From: Variovorax sp. KK3
GTDB taxonomy: Bacteria; Pseudomonadota; Gammaproteobacteria; Burkholderiales; Burkholderiaceae_C
Direction: 5' to 3'
DNA length: 43,192 nucleotides
Assembly (NCBI RefSeq): GCF_001984055.1
Contig: NZ_LYVO01000065.1
Location: 1-43,192, forward strand
Shown here piece by piece: positions 1 to 8,870 of the stretch. The notes below the pieces were generated by a model. It did no database searches and was not told where the DNA came from. It saw only the letters and a program-made list of their open reading frames with translations. The position numbers and the translations under genes were made by a program. How positions within the stretch are numbered: the first letter of the stretch is position 1; each line of letters begins with the position of its first letter.

Positions 1-3000
1 GGCCCGGTGCCGGTCGTCACCTACACGATGACCGACGGCTCCAGCGGGGACACTTCGACGCTGACCATCACGGTCTCGCCGGTGGACGACCCGTTCAGCG
101 ACGCCGATGAAATCGTCAGCACGAACGAGGACACGCCGCTGTCCGGCTCGGTGCTCACCGGCACCACCAGCCCGGATGGCCCGGTCACGGTCACCAGCTT
201 CACGGTGGCGGGCAACCCCACCACGTTCACTGCCGGGCAGGTGGCGACCATCGCCAACGTGGGCACGCTGGTCATCAACGCCGACGGCAGCTACACCTTC
301 ACGCCTGCGGCCAACTACAACGGCCCGGTGCCCGCGGTCACGTACAGCATGACCGACGGGTCCAGCGGCGATACGTCGACGCTGACGATCAGCGTGGCAC
401 CGGTGGACGATCCGTTCACCGATGCAGACGAGGTCGTGGCGACGAACGAGGACACGCCGCTTTCGGGCTCGGTGCTCACGGGGACGACCAGTCCCGATGG
501 CCCCGGTCACCGTCACCAGCTTCCAGGTGGCAGGCAATGCGACCGTGTTCACCGCCGGCCAGACCGCCACCATCGCCGGCATCGGCACCTGCTGCATCAA
601 CGCCGACGGCAGCTACACCTTCACGCCGGTGGCCAACTTCAACGGTGCCGTGCCCGTGGTGACCTACACCATGACCGACGGCTCCAGCGGCGACACCTCG
701 ACGCTGACCATCACCGTCACCGGCGTCAACGATGCGCCGGTCGCCAATGCCGACACCGGAGCGGCGACCGAAGACACGCCGCTGTCTGGCAACGTGCTCG
801 CGAACGACACCGACATCGACGGCGACACGCTGACCGTGACCACCTTCGGCATCGCGGGCGACGGCACGGTCTACGCGGCGGGGCAGACGGCCACCATCGC
901 CGGCATCGGCAGCTTCATGCTGGGCAGCACCGGCGGCTGGACCTTCACGCCCGCGGCCAACTACTTCGGCCCGGTGCCGGTCGTCAGCTACACCGCGACC
1001 GACGGCAGCGCGCTGACCGCTTCGACGCTGACCATCACCGTCGCGCCGGTCAACGATCCGCCCGTCAACACCATCCCGTCGACCTACCTGACGAACGAGG
1101 ACACGCCGGTGAGCCTGACCGGCCTACAGGTGAGCGACGTGGACGCGAACGGCGGGACGATCCGCGTCACGCTGAGCGCGCCGACCGGCGCCTTCACCGC
1201 GACCTCGGGTGCCGGCGTGGCGGTGAGCGGCAGCGGCACCGGCGCGATCGTGCTCGAAGGCACGCTCGCCGACATCAACGCCTTCCTGGCCAGCGGCGCG
1301 CGGCCGAGCTACGTGCCAGTGAACGACGCCAGCGGCAGCGTGACGCTGACCATGACCACCAGCGACCTCGGCAACACCGGCAGCGGCGGCGTGCTCGTCG
1401 ACGTGGACGCGGCCACGATCATCATCGTCGCGTCGGTCAACGACGCACCCTCGGGCGCCGATCGCACGGTGGTGCTGGCCGAGGACGGCACCTACACCTT
1501 CTCGGCGGCCGACTTCCCGATCACCGACGCGAACGACAGCCCGCCGCACGTGCTCGAATCGGTCATCGTCACCACGCTGCCGCCCGCGGGCCAGGGCGTG
1601 CTGCGCTTCAACGGCGTGGCGGTGGTCGAAGGCCAGGTGATCCCGGCCGGCAGCCTGGGCCTCTTGACCTTCACGCCGGCCGCCAACCTCAACGGCGCCG
1701 GGCTCGGCGCCTTCAGCTTCCAGGTGGTCGACAACGGCGGCACCGCCAACGGCGGGCAGAACACCGACCCGACGCCCAAGGTCTTCCGCTTCGACATCAC
1801 GGCCGTCAACGACGCGCCGGTGGCCGGCCCCGACACGGTGGCGGCGGTGGAAGACACGCCGCTCACCATCGCGCCCGCCGCGCTGCTGGGCAACGACACC
1901 GATGCCGATGGCAACGCGCTGTCGATCGTGTCGGTGCAGGGCGCCGTCAACGGCAGCGTGGCGCTGGTGGGCGGCAACGTGGTGTTCACGCCGGCGGCCA
2001 ATTTCAACGGGCCGGCCAGCTTCACCTACACCGTGAGCGACGGCAACGGCGGCACGTCCACCGCGACGGTGACGGTCAACGTCGCGGCCGTGAACGACGC
2101 GCCGGTCGCGGTCGACGACGTGGCGAGCACGACCATCAACACGCCGCTGGCCAACATCGCGGTGCTGGCCAACGACATCGACGTGGACGGCCCGCCGTTG
2201 ACGGTGGTCGCGGCCAGCGTGAACCCGGCCCTGGGCACGGTCACCATCAACCCGAACGGCACGCTGAACTTCGTCCCCGCGCCGAACGTGGTCGGCCCGG
2301 TGCTGATCAGCTACACGGCCAGCGACGGCTCGCTCACCAGCACCGCCACGCTGACCGTGAACGTGGGCAACAACACGGCGCCGCAGGGCGCGGACAGCGT
2401 GGTGGCCGGCGTGGAAGACACGCCGCTCGTCTTGGCCGTGGCCAACTTCGGCTTCACCGACGCCGATGCCGGCCAGAGCCTGGCCAACGTGCGCATCGAC
2501 ACGCTGCCGGCCACCGGCACGCTGCAGCTCAACGGCGCGGCGGTGGTGGCAGGCCAGGTGGTCTCGGCGGCCGACATCGCCGCGGGGCGGCTGGTCTTCG
2601 TGCCGGCGGCCAACGGCAACGGCGCCGGCTACGCGAGCTTCACCTTCTCGGTGCAGGACTCGGGCGGCGCCTTCGACACGGCGCCGAACACGCTGAGCTT
2701 CGACATCGCGGCGGTCAACGACGCACCGGTGGCGTCGGCCGACACGGTGGCGGCCACCGAGGACACGCCGCTCACCATCACGCCCGCCACGCTGCTGGGC
2801 AACGACAGCGACGTGGACGGCAACCCGCTGACTATCACGAGCGTGCAAGGCGCCGTCAACGGCAGCGTGGCACTCGTCGGCGGCAATGTCGTCTTCACGC
2901 CTGCCCCCAACTTCAACGGCCCGGCGAGCTTCACCTACACCGTGAGCGACGGCAACGGCGGCACCGCCACCGCGACCGTGACGGTCAACGTCGCGGCGGT

Positions 3001-4873
3001 GGTCGCCCCGCCGACGGCCAACCCCGACTCGCAAGTGATCGTCCAAGGCACGAGCGCCACGGGCAACGTGCTCGCCAACGACGTGGATGTCGACGGCAAC
3101 CCGCTCACGGTGCTGCAGTTCAGCTACGGCGGCACCACGTATGCGGCCGGCCAGACGGCCAGCATCGCCAACGTGGGCACGCTGACCATCGGCGCCAACG
3201 GCGCCTACGTGTTCGCACCGGTCGCCAGCTACTTCGGGCCCATGCCGGCGGCGAGCTACGTGGTGAGCGACGGCAACGGCGTCGCGAGCACCAGCTTGAG
3301 CATCACCGTCACGCGGACCAACACGGCGCCGGTGGCCGGCAACGACGTGGCTTCGACGCCGATCAACACGCCGCTCGGGAACATCGTCGTCCTGGCCAAC
3401 GACAGCGATGCCGAAGGCGACCCGCTCACGGTCACCGCCGCCAGCGTGAACCCGGCCCTCGGCACGGTCGGCATCAACCCCGATGGCAGCCTGAACTTCA
3501 CGCCCGCGCCCAACGTCAGCGGCCCGGTGCAGGTCAGCTACACCGTGAGCGACGGCCGCGGCGGCACCGCGACCGCCGTGCTCACGGTCGACGTCGGCCC
3601 CAACACGGCGCCGCAGGGTGGCGACGCCACCGTGGCGGGCGTCGAAGACCTGCCGGTGGTGCTGACGCTCGCCGACTTCCCCTTCAGCGATGCCGACGCG
3701 GGCCAGGCGCTCGCCAACGTGCGCATCGACACGCTGCCGGCCGCCGGCAGGCTGTTCTACAACGGCACGCCGGTGGTGGCGGGCCAAGTGATCTCGGCCG
3801 TGGACATCGCCTCGGGCCGGCTGAGCTTCGTGCCCGGCGCCGACGGCAACGGCGCGGGCTATGCGAGCTTCGCCTTCAGCGTGCAGGACTCTTCCGGCGT
3901 GTTCGACACCACGCCCAACACGCTGCGCTTCGACTTGGCGGCCGTCAACGATCCGCCCGTGGCCTCGTCGCCGCCGGCATCGACGGTGCAGGACCAGCCG
4001 GTCGCCGGGCAGATCGCCGCCACGGACGTTGACGGCACGGTGTTCGTCTACGCGGTGCAGCAAGGGCCGATGCACGGCACGCTGACGGTCGACGCGCAGG
4101 GCCGCTACGTCTACACGCCGCTGCCGGGCTACGTCGGCCTCGACGGCTTCACCGTGTCCGTGTCCGACGGCCAGGGCGGCATCGCGCTCGTGAGCGTGCC
4201 GGTGTCGATCGCACTGCCCACCCTTCCGGGCCTGCCGCCTCCGTCGCCACTGCCGCCGCCGGGCGTCGCGTCCGACGGCACGGACGTGAGCCAGCTGATC
4301 GCGATGGGCCAGCCCACCTGGCCCGCCGGCCGCGAGGTGGCCGGCGACTGGGGCTACCAGCACGACGGGCGCCAGGGCATGGCCGTGCCGCTCTACATCG
4401 ACGAGGCCGTCAACCGCGTGCGCTCGCTGAACGGCACGCCCTTCCTCGACGGCACGGCGCCGGTGCTGCGCACGGTCAACGGCATCCGCTCGCTCGACGG
4501 CATCGCGCCGATCGGAAGCGGCACGCCGATCCTCGACCTGGTGGAGAACCTGCGCGACCGCTACCGGCTGCTCGACCCGGTGCAGGCCCTGTTCGAGCAG
4601 CAGGGCGATCCGAACGTCACCGAGGCCACGCAGGGCGGCAGCGACGTGGTGGTGGGCGACATCCAGCCAGACGGCCCTGGTGCCGACGCGATGCCGCCGC
4701 CCGGCGGGCCGCGAGCCGGCGGCCCGGCACCCGCGGCGCCGCCGGAACCGCGCACCGTCGGCGAGTTGTTGTTCAGCGAGCAGATCGAGCTGCACGCGCA
4801 CGGCCCGTCCGACGACACCGAGTTGCTGGCCGCCGCGTTGCGGGCCGGACTTCCCCATCGCCCTGCACCTTGA
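1..4873 (+). CDS. Giant Ig/cadherin-like tandem-repeat surface or secreted protein, 5'-partial, with a +1 frameshift
   Basis: The reading frame enters from the left edge in frame 1 and, after about position 501-504, continues in frame 2 to TGA at 4871-4873. It encodes about 13 complete repeats of roughly 90-105 residues with recurring signatures (NDAPVA, EDTPL, LANDxDxDG, YTFTPAANYNGP, SYTVSDGxGGTATATVTV), typical of bacterial Ig-like/cadherin-like (tandem-95, Big_9/VCBS-type) adhesins. After the last repeat comes a proline-rich linker (about 4225-4270) and a non-repeat C-terminal region of about 200 residues ending in a Pro/Ala-rich tail; this may hold a secretion or anchoring signal, but I recognise no known domain there. 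No GGxGxDxUx RTX nonapeptides are visible. The frameshift is an extra C in a CCCC run where the preceding repeat has CCC, so it is either a sequencing error or a recent inactivating mutation. The 47-bp gap to the TolC gene suggests this is the passenger of the export genes downstream. Confidence 0.8.
501..504 (+). other. Frameshift site (CCCC versus CCC in the sister repeat)
   Basis: The preceding repeat reads GAT GGC CCG GTC ACG GTC. Here the equivalent is GAT GGC CCC GGT CAC CGT, so one extra C moves the frame from 1 to 2. Upstream, frame 1 gives clean repeat protein; downstream, frame 2 is open for about 4.3 kb with clean repeats. The position is defined by comparing sister repeats inside this window. 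Confidence 0.85.
1804..3950 (+). repeat. Higher-order duplication of multi-domain blocks in the giant repeat gene
   Basis: Three-domain block A (about 1804-2709, starting NDAPVAGPD, NDAPVAVDD and NTAPQGAD) is echoed by block B (about 2716-3950, starting NDAPVASAD, NTAPVAGND and NTAPQGGD). Block B has one extra domain inserted (VAPPTANPD, about 3000-3310). DNA identity is high: 1941-2092 closely matches 2851-3002, and the NTAPQG units at about 2380 and 3601 match each other. This indicates recent block duplication and makes the locus prone to recombination and assembly error. Confidence 0.75.
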
Positions 4874-4920
4874 GATTTCCGTGCCGGCAAGACTTCCGTA
4901 GAAGAAAGAGAGAACCGAAG

Positions 4921-6495
4921 ATGCAGAAGCCTGCAATGCCTTTCCCTCGACCGGCCACCGATCGCCGCACGCCGCGGCGGCCGGGCACCGTCGCAGTCGC
5001 AGCCGCCATCGCCGCCCTGCTCGCCGGCTGCAGCGTGACGCCGGAGCCGCTGTCGCAGGAGGCGCTGACGGTGCGCGTGAACCGCAACCTCGCCTCGCTC
5101 ACCACCGGGCAGGAGCCGGTGGGCAAGGAGATCACGCTCTACGAGGCCATGGCCCGCGCGCTCAAGTACAACCTGGACTACAAGGTCGCGATGATGGAAG
5201 AGGCCGTGCGCTCGCGCGAACTCGACCGCGCGCGCTACGACATGCTGCCGCAGCTGGTCGCCAACGCCGGCTACAGCTCGCGCGACAACGACAGCGGCGC
5301 GAGCAGCCGGTCGCTCCTGACCGGCCGGCAGTCGCTCGAGCCCTCGACCTCGTCCGAACGGCAGACCACCGGCGCCGACCTGAGCCTGAGCTGGGACGTG
5401 CTGGACTTCGGCGTCTCGTACGCCCGCGCCAGGCAGCAGTCGGACCAGACGCTGATCTCGCTCGAGAACCGCCGCAAGGTGGCCAACCGCATGGTCGAGG
5501 ACGTGCGCACGGCCTACTGGCGCGCCGTGAGCGCCGAGCGCCTGATCACGCGGCTGTCGCAGCTGGCCGGCGAAGTCACCACCGCCCTCGACGATTCGCA
5601 GGAGCTGGCGCGACGCCGCAACACCAGCCCGCTGGCCGCCCTCACCTACCAGCGCGACCTGATCGACGTGGAGCGGCAGATCCAGTCGCTCCAGCGCGAG
5701 CTGGTGATCGCCAAGGGCCAGCTCGCCGCGCTGATGAACCTGGAGCCCGGCACGCCCTTCAAGCTGGCGCTGCCGCAGCGCAATGCGCTGTCGACCGACT
5801 TCTGCATGTCGGGCGAAGGCATGATGAAGGCCGCACTCGCCAACCGGCCCGAGCTGCGCGAGGTGGCCTACCGCCTGCGCATCAACGAACAGGACGGCAC
5901 CGTGGCCCTGCTGCGCAACCTTCCCAGCCTGCGCGCCTTCATCGGCACCAACTACGACTCGAACGACTTCCTCTACAACAACCACTGGTCGGGCGTCGGC
6001 GTGCGCGCGAGCTGGAACCTGATGAGCATCTTCCGCTACCCGGCCGACAAGCGGGTCATCGAAGCGCAGACCGAATGGCTGGGCGAGCGCGAACGTGCCC
6101 TCACGATGGCCGTGATGACGCAGGTGCACGTGAGCCGCGCGCAGTTCGCCTTCGCGCGCCAGTCGCTGCTGACCGCGGCGCGCTACTCGCAGGTGCAGAC
6201 GGGCATCAACGACCAGGTGCAGTCGGCCTTCAAGGCCCGGCAGGAAGGCCGCCAGCGCTTGATCCGCGAAGAGATGAACGGCCTGCTCGCCGAGGTGCGC
6301 TACGACCTGGCCTATGCCGACATGCAGAACGCCTTCGCCAACGTCTACAGCTCGGTCGGGCTCGACAGCTTCACGCCCGACGTGAGCAGCAGCGATGCGG
6401 TGCCGGTGCTGTCGGACAAGCTGCAGAAGCTGTGGCTGAGCCGGCAAGACCTGAGCGGCGCCACGAGCGCGACCGCCTGCACGGCCAGCTCATGA
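4921..6495 (+). CDS. TolC-family outer-membrane channel lipoprotein
   Basis: Encodes 524 residues from ATG 4921, preceded by a purine-rich AGAAAGAGAG. A basic start and a hydrophobic stretch end in lipobox LLAGC (residues 33-37), so the protein should be a lipoprotein. The body shows TolC/outer-membrane-efflux features: long amphipathic helices with heptad character (around ALKYNLDYKVAMMEEAV and ELDRARYDMLPQLVANAGY), an SLSWDVLDFGVSYARA strand-turn, and a second repeat half after residue 270. The family forms trimeric outer-membrane ducts that dock on periplasmic adaptors. The stop overlaps the next gene's start (ATGA at 6492-6495), tying it to the HlyD-like adaptor. It probably provides the exit channel for the repeat protein upstream. 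An in-frame upstream start near 4870 is less likely because it overlaps the previous stop. Confidence 0.88.
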   Translation: MQKPAMPFPRPATDRRTPRRPGTVAVAAAIAALLAGCSVTPEPLSQEALTVRVNRNLASLTTGQEPVGKEITLYEAMARALKYNLDYKVAMMEEAVRSRELDRARYDMLPQLVANAGYSSRDNDSGASSRSLLTGRQSLEPSTSSERQTTGADLSLSWDVLDFGVSYARARQQSDQTLISLENRRKVANRMVEDVRTAYWRAVSAERLITRLSQLAGEVTTALDDSQELARRRNTSPLAALTYQRDLIDVERQIQSLQRELVIAKGQLAALMNLEPGTPFKLALPQRNALSTDFCMSGEGMMKAALANRPELREVAYRLRINEQDGTVALLRNLPSLRAFIGTNYDSNDFLYNNHWSGVGVRASWNLMSIFRYPADKRVIEAQTEWLGERERALTMAVMTQVHVSRAQFAFARQSLLTAARYSQVQTGINDQVQSAFKARQEGRQRLIREEMNGLLAEVRYDLAYADMQNAFANVYSSVGLDSFTPDVSSSDAVPVLSDKLQKLWLSRQDLSGATSATACTASS

Positions 6496-7451
6496 AGCCC
6501 GAAGCCGACGCGCCACCATCCGCGGGCCGCCCGGGCGTCTCGCGCAGCGGCATCGCCATCGGCGCGGCCTTCGCCGTCGCGCTGGGCGCCATCGCCTGGG
6601 GCTACCTGGGCGGCGGGTCGGGTGGGCGGCAGGCGCCGCCGGCATCGACGGCGGCGGTGGCCGTGCCTGCGTCGGCAACCGCACCGGCATCCGCGACCGT
6701 GCCGACGGCGCTCGCCCCCGACCTGCCGCGCGCAGCCGCACCCGCGACCGGCACGGCCAGCGGCAACCCGGCTGCCGCCGCGCGCGGCGTGGTCAAGCCC
6801 AAGGACGAGGTGCTGTTCTCCGCCAAGATCGCCGCGCGCATCGCGCAGATGCCTTTCAAAGAAGGCGAGCGCTTCAAGAAGGGCGACCTGCTGGTGGGAT
6901 TCGACTGCTCGCGCCTGCGCGCCGAGGCCAATGCCGCCTGGGCCGCCAATCGCGCGAGCCGGCAGGTGCTGCAGCAGAGCGTGGAGCTAGACACCTACAA
7001 CGCCATCGGCAAGAACGAGGTGCAGATCGCCCGCGCTAAGTCGGAGCAGACCGGCGCCGAGGCCACCGCGCTCGAATCGCAGATGCGCGACTGCAGCATC
7101 TCCGCGCCCTTCTCGGGCATCGTGGTGCAGAACATCTCGCACCAGCACGAGAACGCCGCGGCCGGCAAGGAGCTCATGCGCGTGCTCAACGACAGCGAGC
7201 TCGAGATGCACCTGATCGCGCCCTCGGCCTGGCTGGCCTGGCTGCAGCCCGGCAGCGCCTTCCGCTTTCGCATCGACGAGACCGGCCGCACGCACGAAGG
7301 CAAGGTGATTCGCCTGGGCGCCTCGGTCGACCCGGTGAGCCAGACGGTGCGCGTGGTCGGCACCTTCACCGGCGGCCGCGACGGCGTGCTGCCCGGCATG
7401 AGCGGCAGCGCCGACTTCGACCGGCAGGCCAACGCGACGGCATCGCGATGA
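6492..7451 (+). CDS. HlyD/RND-type periplasmic adaptor (membrane fusion protein), short form
   Basis: Encodes 319 residues. One N-terminal membrane segment (about 20-39) is followed by an Ala/Pro/Thr-rich linker (about 45-95), then a barrel-sandwich/lipoyl half (VKPKDEVLFSAKIAARIAQM; KEGERFKKGDLLVGFDCSRL), a short helical hairpin (about 135-200), the second lipoyl half (CSISAPFSGIVVQNISHQHE) and a beta-barrel (LEMHLIAPSAWL; VDPVSQTVRVVGTF). This is the layout of efflux adaptors that bridge an inner-membrane component and TolC. The start overlaps the TolC stop (ATGA) and the stop overlaps the next start (ATGA at 7448-7451), so the genes are probably co-translated. Its partner inner-membrane pump is not an ABC or RND protein in this window. 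Confidence 0.85.
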   Translation: MKPEADAPPSAGRPGVSRSGIAIGAAFAVALGAIAWGYLGGGSGGRQAPPASTAAVAVPASATAPASATVPTALAPDLPRAAAPATGTASGNPAAAARGVVKPKDEVLFSAKIAARIAQMPFKEGERFKKGDLLVGFDCSRLRAEANAAWAANRASRQVLQQSVELDTYNAIGKNEVQIARAKSEQTGAEATALESQMRDCSISAPFSGIVVQNISHQHENAAAGKELMRVLNDSELEMHLIAPSAWLAWLQPGSAFRFRIDETGRTHEGKVIRLGASVDPVSQTVRVVGTFTGGRDGVLPGMSGSADFDRQANATASR

Positions 7452-8866
7452 GCGTCTCGCCCCGCAACGATCCGAACGGCGCCGAGAGGCCGCCGGCCGC
7501 GGCGCCGCGCGTGGTCGATGCATCGCCGCGCTTTCGCGACCCGACGCTGGTGCTGCTGGAGCTGGAAGCCGACATCCGCCGCCAACAGACCGAGAAGGAG
7601 CTGGTCTTCCACCTGCTCAACGAGACCAAGCGGCTGCTGCCCTTCCGCCAGTCCTTCGCGCTGCGCCGGCGGCATGGCAGCGCCGCCTTCCAGGTGATCG
7701 GCGTGTCGAGCCTCGCGGCCGTCGACCGCAACGTGCCGCTGATCGGCTGGATCGAACGACTGGTCGCCGCCCTGCCGCCCGCGCAGCTGAACGCAGCCGC
7801 GCCGCAGGCCTTCGGCCGCGAGGCCTTCGTCGAGGCCGAGGAGCGCGACGCCGCGGCCTACCCCTTCGGCCACGCGCTATGGCTGCCGCTGCGCGTCGAC
7901 GACGGCAGCGCCTTGGCCGGCGCCCTGCTCTTCGCCGACGCACCCTGGACCGAGGGGCAGCAGAAGATCGCGGCACGGCTCGCCGACACCTATTCGCACG
8001 CCTGGGGGGCGCTGGCGGGGCCGCAGCGCGCCTGGCAACGCTGGCGCTTCGACCGCCGCACCCGCTGGCTGCTGGCGGCGGCGCTCGCGCTGCTGTGCGT
8101 GTTCCCGGTGTCGATGAGCGCGCTGGCGCCGATGGAGGTCGCCGCCTCGGAGCCCGCGGTGATCGCGGCGCCGCTGACCGGCGTGGTGGCCGAGATCCTG
8201 GTGCCGCCCAATTCGGCCGTGAAGGCCAACCAGCCGATCCTGCGCTTCGAAGACACCAAGCTGCGCAACGAGCTGGAGCTGGCGCAGCGCCGGATGCAGG
8301 TGGCCCAGGCGCGCTTCGCGAGCACCTCGCAGGCCGCCATCGACAGCGCCGATGCGAACCGCGAAGTCGCCATCGACAAGGCCGAGCTCGAGCTGGCCAC
8401 CGCGCAGCACGACTATGCGCGCGACCTGCTGGCCAAGGCGGTGCTGAGCAGCCCGGTCGACGGCGTCGCCGTGTACACCGACCGCCGCGACTGGCAGGGC
8501 CGGCCGGTGGAGACCGGCCAGCAGATCATGAAGGTGGCCAACCCCGAGCGCACCGAGTTCAGCGTGTTCCTGCCGGTGCACGACAGCCTGCTCATCGAGG
8601 ACGGCGCGCGCGTGCGCATCTACCTCGACAGCGACCCGCTGCGCCCCATCGATGCGCAACTGGTGCGCGCGGCCTACCAGGCCGAGAAGACGCAGGGCGA
8701 CACGCTGTCGTTCCGCCTCGCCGCGCGCGCGAGCGACGGCGCAGCGATGCGGCCGCTGCGCATCGGCACGCGCGGCACCGCGCAGATCTACGGCGGCAAG
8801 GTGCCGCTGATCTTCTACGTGCTGCGCCGGCCCATCACGGTGCTGCGCCAGACGATGGGCTGGTAG
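7448..8866 (+). CDS. GAF-like/HlyD hybrid membrane protein
   Basis: Encodes 472 residues. The N-terminal ~190 residues resemble a GAF-type module (TEKELVFHLLNETKRLLPFR near residue 55; HALWLPLRVDD; GALLFADAPWTEGQQKIAA), predicted to be cytoplasmic. A basic stretch and one transmembrane helix follow (RWLLAAALALLCVFPVSMSA, about 209-228), then an HlyD-like periplasmic half with a lipoyl motif (VIAAPLTGVVAEILVPPNSA), a coiled coil (about 275-330) and a second lipoyl half (VLSSPVDGVAVYTDRRDW). The fusion suggests an adaptor that senses or docks on the cytoplasmic side. It sits between the short adaptor and the M50 gene, with a 4-bp gap to the latter. The GAF assignment is by overall pattern, not by identified ligand residues. 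Confidence 0.72.
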   Translation: MSVSPRNDPNGAERPPAAAPRVVDASPRFRDPTLVLLELEADIRRQQTEKELVFHLLNETKRLLPFRQSFALRRRHGSAAFQVIGVSSLAAVDRNVPLIGWIERLVAALPPAQLNAAAPQAFGREAFVEAEERDAAAYPFGHALWLPLRVDDGSALAGALLFADAPWTEGQQKIAARLADTYSHAWGALAGPQRAWQRWRFDRRTRWLLAAALALLCVFPVSMSALAPMEVAASEPAVIAAPLTGVVAEILVPPNSAVKANQPILRFEDTKLRNELELAQRRMQVAQARFASTSQAAIDSADANREVAIDKAELELATAQHDYARDLLAKAVLSSPVDGVAVYTDRRDWQGRPVETGQQIMKVANPERTEFSVFLPVHDSLLIEDGARVRIYLDSDPLRPIDAQLVRAAYQAEKTQGDTLSFRLAARASDGAAMRPLRIGTRGTAQIYGGKVPLIFYVLRRPITVLRQTMGW

Positions 8867-8870
8867 CGGC

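Noticed and set aside
1124..4936. A 1270-codon open frame on the minus strand opposite the repeat gene
   Set aside because: Composition is Arg/His/Gly/Ala-rich without domains and mirrors the GC-rich repeats; it is a shadow of the real plus-strand coding.
4561..6447. A 628-codon minus-strand frame opposite the TolC gene
   Set aside because: Shadow frame; the plus strand carries a lipobox and TolC-family features.
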